Assembly: GCA_033761915.1 (NCBI GenBank)
Contig: JANRMC010000133.1
Span: 1-52,993 of the forward strand
Direction: 5' to 3'
DNA length: 52,993 nt
DNA from: JACMLD01 sp033761915
GTDB taxonomy: Bacteria > Bacteroidota > Bacteroidia > Chitinophagales > Chitinophagaceae
This document shows positions 39,745-48,284 of the stretch, piece by piece (positions within the stretch are counted from its first letter, which is position 1; each line of letters opens with the position of its first letter). Both the position numbers and the translations under genes were made by a program. The notes below the pieces were generated by a model that was given only the letters and a program-made list of their open reading frames with translations, had not been told where the DNA came from and ran no database searches.

Positions 39745-39752
39745 CAAAACTA
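39745..39752 (-). promoter_or_regulatory. -7 box directly before the GDPD start codon
   Basis: TAGTTTTG on the minus strand, 4 nt upstream of the ATG at 39740, implying a leaderless or nearly leaderless transcript. No clear -33 element. Confidence 0.5.
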
Positions 39753-39778
39753 AAGCGATGCAAGTTCTTACCATTGCA

Positions 39779-40411
39779 TTATGCATTAAATAATTGTGAA
39801 CGACGATGACGCATTTCTTCTGCAATTATTGCGCCATCTCCGCCCTGTGCCGATAAATGTTGAATAATTGAATCGTAGGTTTCTGGGTCTCGGTTCTGAC
39901 TTAATTTAAAAGTATGTTCTAAACCGGTTACTTCTACTTCAAAAGCCACAATGGCTTTCATCATTCTAGCAATATAGCCATCGTCCATTTTTTCAACCAA
40001 TGCGGGTGATTGCGGGTTGTTTTCAAAATGAGCAGTGGTTCTTCTTAAAATTTCTATCAACGCTGCTTCATCTGTAAAACGTAAAATGCCTTTAGCCTGC
40101 ACACTCATATAATTCCAGGTAGAAGCTACCTGCGGGTTGGTGTACCAACTGGCACTAATGTAAGCATGTGCACCCGTAAACAAGGCCAGCACATTGGGGT
40201 TGTGTTCAAACGCCCAGTGATGATCTGTTTTGCGTTGTATATGACCGCTTAAAAATAATTTACCATCCCGCTCATCTATAAACAAAGGTACCTGCGTGGC
40301 AGCAGGGCAATTGTTTTTACCGGTACCAATTAATGCAGCAAACGGATGTGTTTTTATAAACTGCATTACTACGGCGCTGTCTTGTTCTTTAAAATGAGGT
40401 AGGTTGTACAT
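39779..40411 (-). CDS. PaiB-like FMN-binding negative regulator family protein
   Basis: This 210-residue protein starts MYNLPHFKEQDSAVVMQFI, with HPFAALIGTGKNNCPAATQVPLFIDE, LSGHIQRKTDHHWAFEHNPNVLALFTGAHAYISASWY and STWNYMSVQAKG: the PaiB/FMN_bind_2 pattern. Family members bind flavin and were first named as negative regulators of sporulation genes in Bacillus; here the role is unknown. I chose the ATG at 40411 because a TATATTTG box lies at 40416-40423, inside the longer reading from 40429. Confidence 0.87.
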   Translation of the reverse strand: MYNLPHFKEQDSAVVMQFIKTHPFAALIGTGKNNCPAATQVPLFIDERDGKLFLSGHIQRKTDHHWAFEHNPNVLALFTGAHAYISASWYTNPQVASTWNYMSVQAKGILRFTDEAALIEILRRTTAHFENNPQSPALVEKMDDGYIARMMKAIVAFEVEVTGLEHTFKLSQNRDPETYDSIIQHLSAQGGDGAIIAEEMRHRRSQLFNA

Positions 40412-40415
40412 ACTG

Positions 40416-40423
40416 CAAATATA
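40416..40423 (-). promoter_or_regulatory. -7 box directly before the PaiB-like start codon
   Basis: TATATTTG on the minus strand, 4 nt upstream of the ATG at 40411. Confidence 0.6.
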
Positions 40424-40448
40424 TTGCATACTGCTTTTAAAGTGTTGC

Positions 40449-40511
40449 CACTGGTACTACTGTTGAACGGAGCGTCGCAACAACTGCATAGGTTTTTGCT
40501 GCTGCCGGTTT
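40449..40511 (-). repeat. Dispersed palindromic repeat, copy 19
   Basis: CTGGTACTACTGTTGAACGG, AGCGTCGCAACAACTGCAT, then a flank ending GCTGCCGGTTT. It has the GAACGGAGCG variant also seen in copy 1. Confidence 0.7.
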
Positions 40512-40522
40512 AAAAATTGTGT

Positions 40523-40620
40523 ACCCGGCATTGGCAGCATGCGCGGCAGTTGTTGCTGGCTGCAAACCCCGATTATATTTGTGCAAAGTCATCAGGGCAT
40601 CCTTCGGCGGCAGTTCGGTT
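40523..40620 (+). repeat. Dispersed palindromic repeat, copy 20 (long subclass)
   Basis: ACCCGGCATTGGCAGCATGC, GCAGTTGTTGCTGGCTGCAA, ACCCCGATTATATTTGTGCA, AAGTCATCAGGGCATCCTTC. Same insert as copies 10 and 12 but more decayed. Confidence 0.7.
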
Positions 40621-40678
40621 GGCGGTAATAAAAAAGCCGCTGAATAATCAACGGCTTGTATAAGAAAGTTTATGTTGT

Positions 40679-41326
40679 TTATCGCAGGTCTACCACTTCT
40701 ACGCCGGGGTATTTTGTTTTGTCAAATACAAAAGTATTATCAGCAATCGCGGCTTTGCCGTTTAAGCTGTTGATGATATATGTGTATTTGTTGCCGCTTT
40801 TGTCTAACCATTTGGTGGTGTAAATAAACTGGGTGGCTTTATCTACCAAAATATATACTTTAAAGAAGGGTTTGCTTTTGTCTTTTGGGGTCATTTCTAT
40901 TTCCTGCAAGGTTTTGGCGCCTTCTTTTTTTTCACCATTCAGTTTGTATAAAAAATCCTGATCGTAAAAATTAGTAAACAGTTTTTGTGGGGTTAAGGTA
41001 TTTACGTTGGGGTCAAACTTATTAATAGTTACTTCGTTAGCGGCTTTGTCAAATGTCCAGGTGTTATTACCATCGCAAAAAATTTCCTGCCCGGTAACAG
41101 AAACACGGTATTTGGTACTTTTCATATACACCGTACCTTTTTTCTGGCCTTGTACTTTTCCTTTAGCGTCTTCTATTTTTAAATTGAAATTAGCTTGAAC
41201 AGCTTTAAAGGTTTTAAACTTGGCACTAACGGCATCCAGTATTTTTTTTGCTGCGGGATCGCTGCTGGTTTGTGCCTGTAATGTGCCAGCTATAAATAGT
41301 AAGCCTGCTAATAGAATTTGCTTCAT
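40679..41326 (-). CDS. LolA-like outer-membrane lipoprotein carrier
   Basis: This 215-residue secreted protein has a signal peptide (MKQILLAGLLFIAGTLQAQ) and the LolA/LolB half-barrel pattern: ILDAVSAKFKTFKAVQANFNLKIEDAKGK, QKKGTVYMKSTKYRVSVTGQEIFCDGNNTWTFDK, NTLTPQKLFTNF, and FFKVYILVDKATQFIYTTKWLDKSGNKYTYIIN. Family members carry lipoproteins across the periplasm. It follows ftsK on the same strand but has its own promoter. Confidence 0.87.
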   Translation of the reverse strand: MKQILLAGLLFIAGTLQAQTSSDPAAKKILDAVSAKFKTFKAVQANFNLKIEDAKGKVQGQKKGTVYMKSTKYRVSVTGQEIFCDGNNTWTFDKAANEVTINKFDPNVNTLTPQKLFTNFYDQDFLYKLNGEKKEGAKTLQEIEMTPKDKSKPFFKVYILVDKATQFIYTTKWLDKSGNKYTYIINSLNGKAAIADNTFVFDKTKYPGVEVVDLR

Positions 41327-41358
41327 TTGCTATTGTGTTTGTTAAAATTTAAACGGCG

Positions 41359-41379
41359 CAAAGATAAGCGTTCGCTTAT
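41359..41379 (-). promoter_or_regulatory. lolA -7 box overlapped by a perfect inverted repeat
   Basis: TATCTTTG on the minus strand (41359-41366) is overlapped by ATAAGCG-TT-CGCTTAT (41364-41379). The inverted repeat has 7-bp arms and could be an operator. Confidence 0.5.
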
Positions 41380-41439
41380 AAATTATAGGACAGGCTGTAT
41401 TTATTTGTGTTTAATCAAAGTTAGGCCATTAACATATTG

Positions 41440-43956
41440 CTAACCAAGTAATGAAAGGTGTTGCTGCAGATCTGCTTCTGTTTTTATAATTACATCTCTG
41501 GCCTTACTGCCCTGGTTAGGGCCTACTATGCCTGCGGCTTCTAACTGGTCCATTAACCGGCCGGCGCGGTTATAGCCCAACTTCATGCGCCGCTGTAATA
41601 AAGAGGTGGAGCCCACCTGGTTTTGCACAATCAGTCTTGCCGCATCGTCAAACAAGGGGTCTCGGTTGCCTAAATCAAAATCTTTGCCTTCCATTTCTTT
41701 TTCATCTACATATTCGGGCAGTAAAAACGCTTGCGGGTAACCCCGCTGATCGCCAATAAACTCAACAATACTTTCAACTTCGGGTGTATCTACAAAAGCA
41801 CATTGAAGACGGGTTAGCTCTCCGTTATAAGAAATCAGCATATCTCCTTTACCAATCAGTTGTTCGGCACCGCCTGTATCTAAAATTGTTCTTGAGTCAA
41901 TTTTAGAAGAAACCTTAAAGGCCACCCGTGCCGGAAAGTTAGCTTTAATGGTACCCGTAATAATATTTACAGAAGGCCTTTGTGTGGCAATAATTAAGTG
42001 AATACCTACGGCACGGGCTAATTGTGCCAAACGGGCAATGGGCATTTCCACTTCTTTACCTGCCGTCATAATCAAATCAGCAAACTCATCTATTACCAGC
42101 ACAATAAAGGGCAGGTATTGGTGGCCTTTCTGTGGGTTTAGTTTGCGGCGTATAAACTTATCGTTGTATTCTTTTATGTTTCGGGCACCGGCTTCTTTTA
42201 ATAAATCGTAGCGGTTGTCCATTTCAATACAAAGTGCATTCAGCGTATGAATTACTTTTTTGGTATCGGTAATAATAGCTTCTTCTTCTCCGGGCAACTT
42301 TGCCAGAAAATGGCGTTCTATAACGCGGTAAATACTCAACTCCACTTTTTTAGGGTCTACCAATACCAGTTTAATTTGAGAGGGGTGCTTTTTATACAGT
42401 AAGGAAACCAGTATGGCGTTTAACCCAACAGATTTGCCCTGGCCGGTTGCACCTGCCATTAGTAAGTGAGGCATAGTGGTTAAGTCTACAATGAAATTTT
42501 CATTGTCAATTTTTTTGCCAATGGCAATGGGCAGGTTAAAACCGCTGTGTTGAAATTTATCTGAAGATAAAAGGGTACGCATGCTTACCACGGTCTTTTT
42601 TACGTTAGGCACTTCTATACCAATGGTGCCCTTACCGGGTATGGGGGCAATAATGCGTATGCCCAGTGCGGCAAGACTTAACGCAATATCATCTTCCAGA
42701 TTTTTAATACGAGAGATGCGTACACCTGCAGCCGGCACAATTTCATACAGGGTAACAGTAGGCCCTACCGTAGCAGATATTTTCTGTATGGCTATATCAT
42801 AGTTCTTCAGTGTGTTTATAATCTGGTTTTTATTTGCCTCCAGTTCTGCGGGGTCTTGTATTATTTTTTCACTGCCATGCTGTTCTAATAAATCAAGGCT
42901 GGGATATTTATAATCACGCAGGTCTAGTGTTGGCTCATACGGGTCTTCAGTTATGCTCTTTTCTATACTTTCTTCTTCCAGTATGGTTTGGTCTCTGGGG
43001 GCGGTTTTTATTTCCAGTTCCAGATCGCTGGAAGGCACCACCCTTCGTTCTGGTATGATCACTGGCTCTTGTACAACAGGCAGTATTGCAGGGGCTTCTT
43101 CAACTGGCGGAATAATATCCATGGCCGGGCTTTCCGTTCTTTCCACCATCTCAAAAGTTATTTTCTCCGGTTCTTCGGCAGGCGGAATGACAACAATGCC
43201 TCCTTCATTTTTTAGTTTGTTCTTTTTATTGCTGGCAGGAGGCTGTTCTACAAATAACCGTGGTTCTTCTGTTGCTGCTGCCGGTACTGCATCTTCTGAT
43301 GTTGTATTTAATGGTTGTTCCTTTTCTTTCTGTGGCAGTTTGGGTACTTTAAAAACCGGGTTAAACTTCCATATAACAAAGGCTAATACCGCTACCATTA
43401 ATAAACCTGCTGTACCAATGCTGCCAATTGATTTTGTTAACCAGTCGCTAATGCTGTCTCCAAAAGCTCCGCCAAAAGGAAAACTGTTGCCGGAGAACAG
43501 ATAGGCGAGGGCCACACTAAAAAATACCAATCCTAAAACAACATAGCGAAGGTTTCTTACCAGTGAAAAATACTTCTGTCCAAACAAAAGATTTACTCCG
43601 GATACAAAAAAGAAGGTGCAGAAAAGAAAAGAGGCTACACCAAAGCCCTTATAAAAAAAGAAATGTGCAATATAAGCGCCAATATTACCCAACAGGTTAG
43701 CCGCCTTCACATCTGTAGACGGAGCCAATATGGCGGCGCCTTTAAAAACCTTGTCCTGGTCCTCCTTCCAGGTAAATAAATAAGATATAAAAGCTACGGC
43801 TAAAAAAAATGCCAGTAATATTAAAACAGCTCCAACAATTTTATGGGTTCTTTCATCCTGCACCAATTGCCGTACCTGCACTTGTTCCTCTTTTTCGGGC
43901 TTTAATTGGTCGGCATTGGCAGCCTGGTTTTTCTTCGATTTTTGTTTACTTGCCAT
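41440..43956 (-). CDS. ftsK: DNA translocase FtsK
   Basis: This 838-residue protein has four transmembrane helices in the first about 190 residues, a Pro/Glu-rich linker (about 200-375), the RecA-like motor with Walker A GATGQGKS and Walker B IVLVIDEFADL, and a C-terminal winged-helix gamma domain (VGSTSLLQRRMKLGYNRAGRLMDQLEAAGIVGP). FtsK pumps chromosome ends through the septum and activates dif recombination. I chose the ATG at 43956 (MASKQKSKK), not 43983, because a TATCTTTG box lies between them. Divergent to the sensor kinase gene. Confidence 0.95.
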   Translation of the reverse strand: MASKQKSKKNQAANADQLKPEKEEQVQVRQLVQDERTHKIVGAVLILLAFFLAVAFISYLFTWKEDQDKVFKGAAILAPSTDVKAANLLGNIGAYIAHFFFYKGFGVASFLFCTFFFVSGVNLLFGQKYFSLVRNLRYVVLGLVFFSVALAYLFSGNSFPFGGAFGDSISDWLTKSIGSIGTAGLLMVAVLAFVIWKFNPVFKVPKLPQKEKEQPLNTTSEDAVPAAATEEPRLFVEQPPASNKKNKLKNEGGIVVIPPAEEPEKITFEMVERTESPAMDIIPPVEEAPAILPVVQEPVIIPERRVVPSSDLELEIKTAPRDQTILEEESIEKSITEDPYEPTLDLRDYKYPSLDLLEQHGSEKIIQDPAELEANKNQIINTLKNYDIAIQKISATVGPTVTLYEIVPAAGVRISRIKNLEDDIALSLAALGIRIIAPIPGKGTIGIEVPNVKKTVVSMRTLLSSDKFQHSGFNLPIAIGKKIDNENFIVDLTTMPHLLMAGATGQGKSVGLNAILVSLLYKKHPSQIKLVLVDPKKVELSIYRVIERHFLAKLPGEEEAIITDTKKVIHTLNALCIEMDNRYDLLKEAGARNIKEYNDKFIRRKLNPQKGHQYLPFIVLVIDEFADLIMTAGKEVEMPIARLAQLARAVGIHLIIATQRPSVNIITGTIKANFPARVAFKVSSKIDSRTILDTGGAEQLIGKGDMLISYNGELTRLQCAFVDTPEVESIVEFIGDQRGYPQAFLLPEYVDEKEMEGKDFDLGNRDPLFDDAARLIVQNQVGSTSLLQRRMKLGYNRAGRLMDQLEAAGIVGPNQGSKARDVIIKTEADLQQHLSLLG

Positions 43957-43961
43957 GGGGG

Positions 43962-43969
43962 CAAAGATA
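43962..43969 (-). promoter_or_regulatory. -7 box directly before the ftsK start codon
   Basis: TATCTTTG on the minus strand, 5 nt before the ATG at 43956, with TTTC 21 nt further upstream as a weak -33 element. Confidence 0.6.
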
Positions 43970-44056
43970 AGCAAACCGGGCAACCAGAATGAAAGCTCTT
44001 TGTGCTGTTTTTAACAGGAATGTTGTAATTTTCAACCTTGTAAAAAAAACACCCAC

Positions 44057-46000
44057 TTGCCAAAACTGCTACAGCTTTTTTATTCAAAAACTTTCTGCCG
44101 GCTATTACTGCCCTTATTTTTGCTTGGGTGTATTTCTTTATCAGTAAAGGCACAATTGCCTGCCGGAGAATTAACGGTTATAGACGTAAACAAGATTAAA
44201 GATGTTAAGTTCTGTGCCGATCTGGCTCATGTTTATAAAGACAGTAACCTCTCCGTTACCCCCGGTAATTTTAACCAGCTAAAATGGTTTCAATTAAAAA
44301 AAGGCATTGTAAAAATATTAAACTACAAAGAGGCCACCTGCCGCTGGGTATTTAAGTTGCGTTTAACCAATACGGCAGACAGTGCTTTTAAAATGGTTTT
44401 TTTTCCGGGTGTTTATTATACAGATATTAATCTATACCGTCAGGATACTGCCAATCCAATTCCCCAGCCACTGCCTAAAATACTGCCCCGTTTCACAGAT
44501 TCCGTTGGTTATCGTAGTTTTTATGTGCCGGCAAAAGATACTGCAGACTATTATTTTGAACTGATGCCCGCACGAACTACTGTAAACGGCTTTGAAATTC
44601 GTCTGGTTAGAGATTATGCCCTTTCCACCTTTGTAAGAAACCAAAAAATTCCGGTAACACATGCCACTATGTATTCATACATTATTGTAGGCATTCTGTT
44701 AATAATGATTATTTACTCACTGGCCTTAAACATTGTAAACCGCAATGTTGAGTTTATATATTATGCCTGCTTTGCCCTGTTTATGGCATTGCTGTTTTTT
44801 TTAAAATCATTTTATTTTAAAACAACTATTGCTTTTGTTTATTATTTTGAAACCTACCTCGATTTTGTCATTCAATGTCTCGGCACGTTATTTTACTTCA
44901 TCTTTATCCGTAAGTTCATTCAGGCAAAAACACAATTCAGGTTCTTATACTACCTCTTTGTAGTAAACCAGATTATTATTGTCATAGGCTTAATACTGTT
45001 TACTATTGCATATTACCTGCCACTCAGTTTTATATTTCAGAATAATGTAGAAAATCTGGTTAAATATTCCTGGTCAATTGGTACTATATTATTTATTGTT
45101 TACTCATTATTACATAATAAACGTATTCTCAACATATTGGCCATAGGGCATTTCCTTTTCTTACTGGCTGGTATTACTTCGCTCATATTAATTGGCAACC
45201 CAACTTTGTTTGGTACTGGCCCCACCATCTGGAGAGATGCTTTATACCTGTATGAATTAGGCCTTACTATAGAGTTGATATTCTTCCTGGCAGCATTGTC
45301 ATTAAAAAACCGGAAAGATATTATTGAACGTACCAAAGAACAGGAACGGCTGCGTCTTGAAAACGAAAGAAAAGAATTTGAAAAACAATTAGCCGTAGTA
45401 GCGGCCAAGCAAGAAGAACGCAACCGTATTTCGGCCGATATGCATGATGAACTTGGCAGCGGCGTAACTGCAATACGCCTCATGAGCGAAATTGTAAAAG
45501 CCAAAATGAAAGACTCCACCCTGCCAGAAATAGATAAAATATCCAACTCTGCCAACGAACTGCTCAACAAAATGAATACCATCATATGGACGATGAGCAG
45601 CAGTAACGACAAACTGGATAATATGGTGGCCTATATTCGGGCCTACGCATTAGAGTTTTTTGAAAGCACCAATATAGATTGTCATTTTAAAAACCCCAAC
45701 CAGGTTCCCGCCATTGAAATGAGCGGAGAAAAAAGACGCAATGTGTTCCTTTGTATCAAAGAATCACTCAATAACACCGCCAAGCATTCAAAAGCCACCG
45801 ATGTTTGGATTAATGTAGAAATACGTATCAGCAAATTAGAAATTACCATAAAAGATAATGGTGTGGGCATTGACCTGCAAAAACTGCGTGAATTTGGTAA
45901 TGGCCTCAATAATATGCGCAAAAGAATGCAGTCGGTAGACGGTACTTTTGAAATTATCAATAACGGAGGCACCATTACCACATTTACGGTTCCCTTATAA
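44057..46000 (+). CDS. 7TM-DISM sensor histidine kinase (HisKA_3 type)
   Basis: This 647-residue protein has a signal or anchor segment (LLLPLFLLGCISLSVKAQ), an extracytoplasmic 7TMR-DISM-type sensor domain (about 35-200), seven transmembrane helices (about 205-410), a coiled coil (about 415-450), a HisKA_3 dimerisation box EERNRISADMHDELGSGVTAIR with the phospho-acceptor His in DMHDELG, and an HATPase_c domain (CIKESLNNTAKHSKA, KDNGVGI, GNGLNNMRKRM). It senses an unknown extracellular, possibly carbohydrate-related, signal. The start is TTG at 44057. No response regulator is adjacent. Confidence 0.92.
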   Translation: MPKLLQLFYSKTFCRLLLPLFLLGCISLSVKAQLPAGELTVIDVNKIKDVKFCADLAHVYKDSNLSVTPGNFNQLKWFQLKKGIVKILNYKEATCRWVFKLRLTNTADSAFKMVFFPGVYYTDINLYRQDTANPIPQPLPKILPRFTDSVGYRSFYVPAKDTADYYFELMPARTTVNGFEIRLVRDYALSTFVRNQKIPVTHATMYSYIIVGILLIMIIYSLALNIVNRNVEFIYYACFALFMALLFFLKSFYFKTTIAFVYYFETYLDFVIQCLGTLFYFIFIRKFIQAKTQFRFLYYLFVVNQIIIVIGLILFTIAYYLPLSFIFQNNVENLVKYSWSIGTILFIVYSLLHNKRILNILAIGHFLFLLAGITSLILIGNPTLFGTGPTIWRDALYLYELGLTIELIFFLAALSLKNRKDIIERTKEQERLRLENERKEFEKQLAVVAAKQEERNRISADMHDELGSGVTAIRLMSEIVKAKMKDSTLPEIDKISNSANELLNKMNTIIWTMSSSNDKLDNMVAYIRAYALEFFESTNIDCHFKNPNQVPAIEMSGEKRRNVFLCIKESLNNTAKHSKATDVWINVEIRISKLEITIKDNGVGIDLQKLREFGNGLNNMRKRMQSVDGTFEIINNGGTITTFTVPL

Positions 46001-46005
46001 AATAA

Positions 46006-46079
46006 TACCCGCTTCAGTTTTTCATAGCAGCATCCTTGCGTCGCAATCACTTCACCGGCAGTGCCAATGGCAGCAGCCT
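46006..46079 (+). repeat. Dispersed palindromic repeat, copy 21
   Basis: ACCCGCTTCAGTTTTTCATA, GCAGCATCCTTGCGTCGCAA, TCACTTCACCGGCAGTGCCA, ATGGCAGC. The core has the AAT variant also seen in copy 3. Confidence 0.85.
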
Positions 46080-46141
46080 TTAAAATAAATACACTAAAAC
46101 AAACTATTTAAAAACTATTTCTGTTGCTTTGCAGCATTGTT

Positions 46142-47113
46142 ATGCAAACCGCAATAGGAACCGACATATTACAAGCCGCCCAATGGCTGCAGCAGGGCGA
46201 AACAGTAGCCATACCTACAGAAACCGTTTATGGTTTGGCCGCCAATGCACTGAATGAAAAAGCAGTACTTAAAATTTATGCTGCAAAAAACCGCCCGCAT
46301 TTTAATCCGCTTATTATTCATATAAAATCTGCGGAAGAAATAAACAGGTATGCTGCTGCAATGCCCGATGTTTGTTATCAATTAATGCAGCAATTTTCGC
46401 CGGGCCCCATTACGTTTTTATTACCCAAAACAACCACAGTACCAGATTTGGTTACTGCCGGCAGTCAAAAAGTGGCCATACGTATACCAGCGCATCCCGT
46501 TACCCAGCAATTGTTACAGGCTATCAATTTTCCATTGGCAGCACCCAGTGCCAACCCCTTTGGCTATGTTAGCCCGGTTACTGCGCAACACGTATATGAG
46601 GGCCTGAACACTAAAATACCCTATATACTGGATGGTGGCCGTGCCGGCGTAGGGGTAGAAAGCACCATCGTATCGTTTAATGAAGATGAAGAAGTAGTGA
46701 TAGAGCGCCTCGGCGGCATTGGTGTGGAAGCTATTGAACAACTAACCGGTAAAAAGGTAGCCTTCAACCTATCACACCAAAAACCCAATACACCGGGCCA
46801 GTTAAAAAGCCATTACGCCACTGCCAAACCATTATTATTAGGAAATATTGATGAATTGCTGCAACAATATCCCAATGAAAAAATAGCTGTACTTTCTTTA
46901 AAAAAACAAGCAATACAACCACCGGTTGCATATAGTTATGCTTTATCAGAAAACGGTAGTTTAGAAGAAGCCGCTGCAAATTTGTTTGCACAATTAAGAA
47001 GTATTGATGCTTCAGATGCTACTATAATTATTGCAGCTCCGGTACCAGAGCAAGGTATTGGCCGTGCCATTAACGACCGCTTACGTAGAGCACAGTTTAT
47101 TAATAAGCTGTAG
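46142..47113 (+). CDS. L-threonylcarbamoyladenylate synthase (Sua5/TsaC type)
   Basis: This 323-residue enzyme forms threonylcarbamoyl-AMP for the t6A modification of tRNA. The YrdC domain shows PTETVYGLAANALNEKAV, KNRPHFNPLIIHI, FSPGPITFLLPK, VAIRIPAHPV and APSANPFGYVSPVTAQHV. A second Sua5 C-terminal domain begins near 215 with NTPGQLKSHYATAKPLLL, making it the long form. I chose the ATG at 46142; an in-frame TTG at 46124 would add six residues. Confidence 0.94.
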   Translation: MQTAIGTDILQAAQWLQQGETVAIPTETVYGLAANALNEKAVLKIYAAKNRPHFNPLIIHIKSAEEINRYAAAMPDVCYQLMQQFSPGPITFLLPKTTTVPDLVTAGSQKVAIRIPAHPVTQQLLQAINFPLAAPSANPFGYVSPVTAQHVYEGLNTKIPYILDGGRAGVGVESTIVSFNEDEEVVIERLGGIGVEAIEQLTGKKVAFNLSHQKPNTPGQLKSHYATAKPLLLGNIDELLQQYPNEKIAVLSLKKQAIQPPVAYSYALSENGSLEEAAANLFAQLRSIDASDATIIIAAPVPEQGIGRAINDRLRRAQFINKL

Positions 47114-47115
47114 TA

Positions 47116-47766
47116 TTAATTACTTATTTTATAAATCACCCAACATAGAAAAGCTGTTATAAGCATCACCAACGCCAACCGCCAGCGCTGCCAGTTGTGC
47201 TGTGACCGTTGTTCTTTTAAAAAAAGCTCAATCTGTTGCTGCAGCAGCGCATTGCTGCCTGCAATATCTTTCAGTAGTGTGGTAATAGGGGGCAGGTAAT
47301 GCAAAGGCAGGGGCGCCATACACTGTAAAATTTTTTCAGTAACCGCGGCATTTATTGCTGCGTCATCATACTGTTTTAAAATGCCAATATTTTGCGGACT
47401 TAATAATTGGCGCAGGTGGTGGCTTAATCCATCCCATTCAATTTGCAGGGCATTCATACTGGCCACATAATCAGCCGCCTTTTGGCATTGGTTTAAAATG
47501 GCTGCGGGGGTTACAATGGCTTCTTTATACACATTACCCAGGCTGCGGGTGTACCAGCGTTTATAATTGTATTCTTCCCGGCTTTTTGCATCGCCCAGTA
47601 CTTCGTAAGCTTCCTGTATTTCTTTAAAAATGGCTTCAGATACAGCATTGCCCGCATTGCGGTCGGGGTGGTATTGCAAGGCCAGCTTTCTAAAAGCTTG
47701 CTTTACTTCCTGTGGGCTAGCATTGGGTTTTATCTGTAGCGTTTTGTAATAGTCTTTTACCTGCAT
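47116..47766 (-). CDS. DnaJ-domain protein with C-terminal membrane anchor
   Basis: This 216-residue protein starts MQVKDYYKTLQIKPNASPQEVKQAFRKLALQYHPDRN, a complete J domain with the HPD tripeptide, and continues AYEVLGDAKSREEYNYK. The middle is unrecognised and helical. The last about 25 residues (LALVMLITAFLCWVIYKISN) form a transmembrane helix, so it is a tail-anchored J-protein that may recruit DnaK to the membrane (inference). It lacks the G/F and zinc regions of true DnaJ. Convergent with the TsaC gene, 2 bp apart. Confidence 0.9.
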   Translation of the reverse strand: MQVKDYYKTLQIKPNASPQEVKQAFRKLALQYHPDRNAGNAVSEAIFKEIQEAYEVLGDAKSREEYNYKRWYTRSLGNVYKEAIVTPAAILNQCQKAADYVASMNALQIEWDGLSHHLRQLLSPQNIGILKQYDDAAINAAVTEKILQCMAPLPLHYLPPITTLLKDIAGSNALLQQQIELFLKEQRSQHNWQRWRLALVMLITAFLCWVIYKISN

Positions 47767-47772
47767 GCCCCG

Positions 47773-47780
47773 CAAAAATA
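47773..47780 (-). promoter_or_regulatory. -7 box directly before the DnaJ-like start codon
   Basis: TATTTTTG on the minus strand, 6 nt before the ATG at 47766, supporting that start over the ATG at 47775. Confidence 0.55.
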
Positions 47781-47915
47781 AACGATATAGCCTTTCTGAC
47801 AGACGCCTCCTTTTAATTTTGATATTTTAGGACATTGCCAATAAAAAAACCACTGGAGTTATAATAATTACTACTGTTTTGCAGTTATGGTAAAACAGTT
47901 GATGCGTACCCTTTT

Positions 47916-47943
47916 TTTGAAGATTTCGGTGAATTGAAATTTG
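47916..47943 (+). promoter_or_regulatory. Possible promoter of the small ORF at 47966
   Basis: TTTG (47916-47919), a 16-nt spacer and GAAATTTG (47936-47943), one mismatch from TAnnTTTG, 22 nt before the ATG. Confidence 0.4.
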
Positions 47944-47965
47944 TAACCACCATAAATCCATATCT

Positions 47966-48169
47966 ATGCAAAAAAATTGTACCCGGGTGTATTCATCTGC
48001 CGCACCGCTTTCTGTTATTACAGTACTACACAACAACCTGCCTGTAACTGCTACAGAAACCCGTCAGCACTTTGTACCTTCTGCACCTACAGATGCCATC
48101 ATTAACCGGATGGATGCAGCTGCTAAAAAAAGCCAATACAGTTATTATTACAAAGCCAGAAACAATTAA
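47966..48169 (+). CDS. Small hypothetical protein
   Basis: A 67-residue ORF starting MQKNCTRVYSSAAPLSVITV and ending KKSQYSYYYKARNN. I do not recognise any family. It is polar with a short hydrophobic patch, has no convincing signal peptide or membrane helix, and is rich in Ala, Thr and Ser. A promoter-like sequence lies just upstream and the gap it fills is otherwise empty, which makes it plausible as a gene, but it could be chance. Confidence 0.5.
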   Translation: MQKNCTRVYSSAAPLSVITVLHNNLPVTATETRQHFVPSAPTDAIINRMDAAAKKSQYSYYYKARNN

Positions 48170-48284
48170 GCTCATAAGCGTTTTCTTCTAGCTGTTGTAC
48201 CTATAATAACCAGCTTTGTTAAGTTGTATGGTGCCTCGTTACGACGAAGTGCTATTTTAGTGTTCATTTATATTTTGTGGCAAA

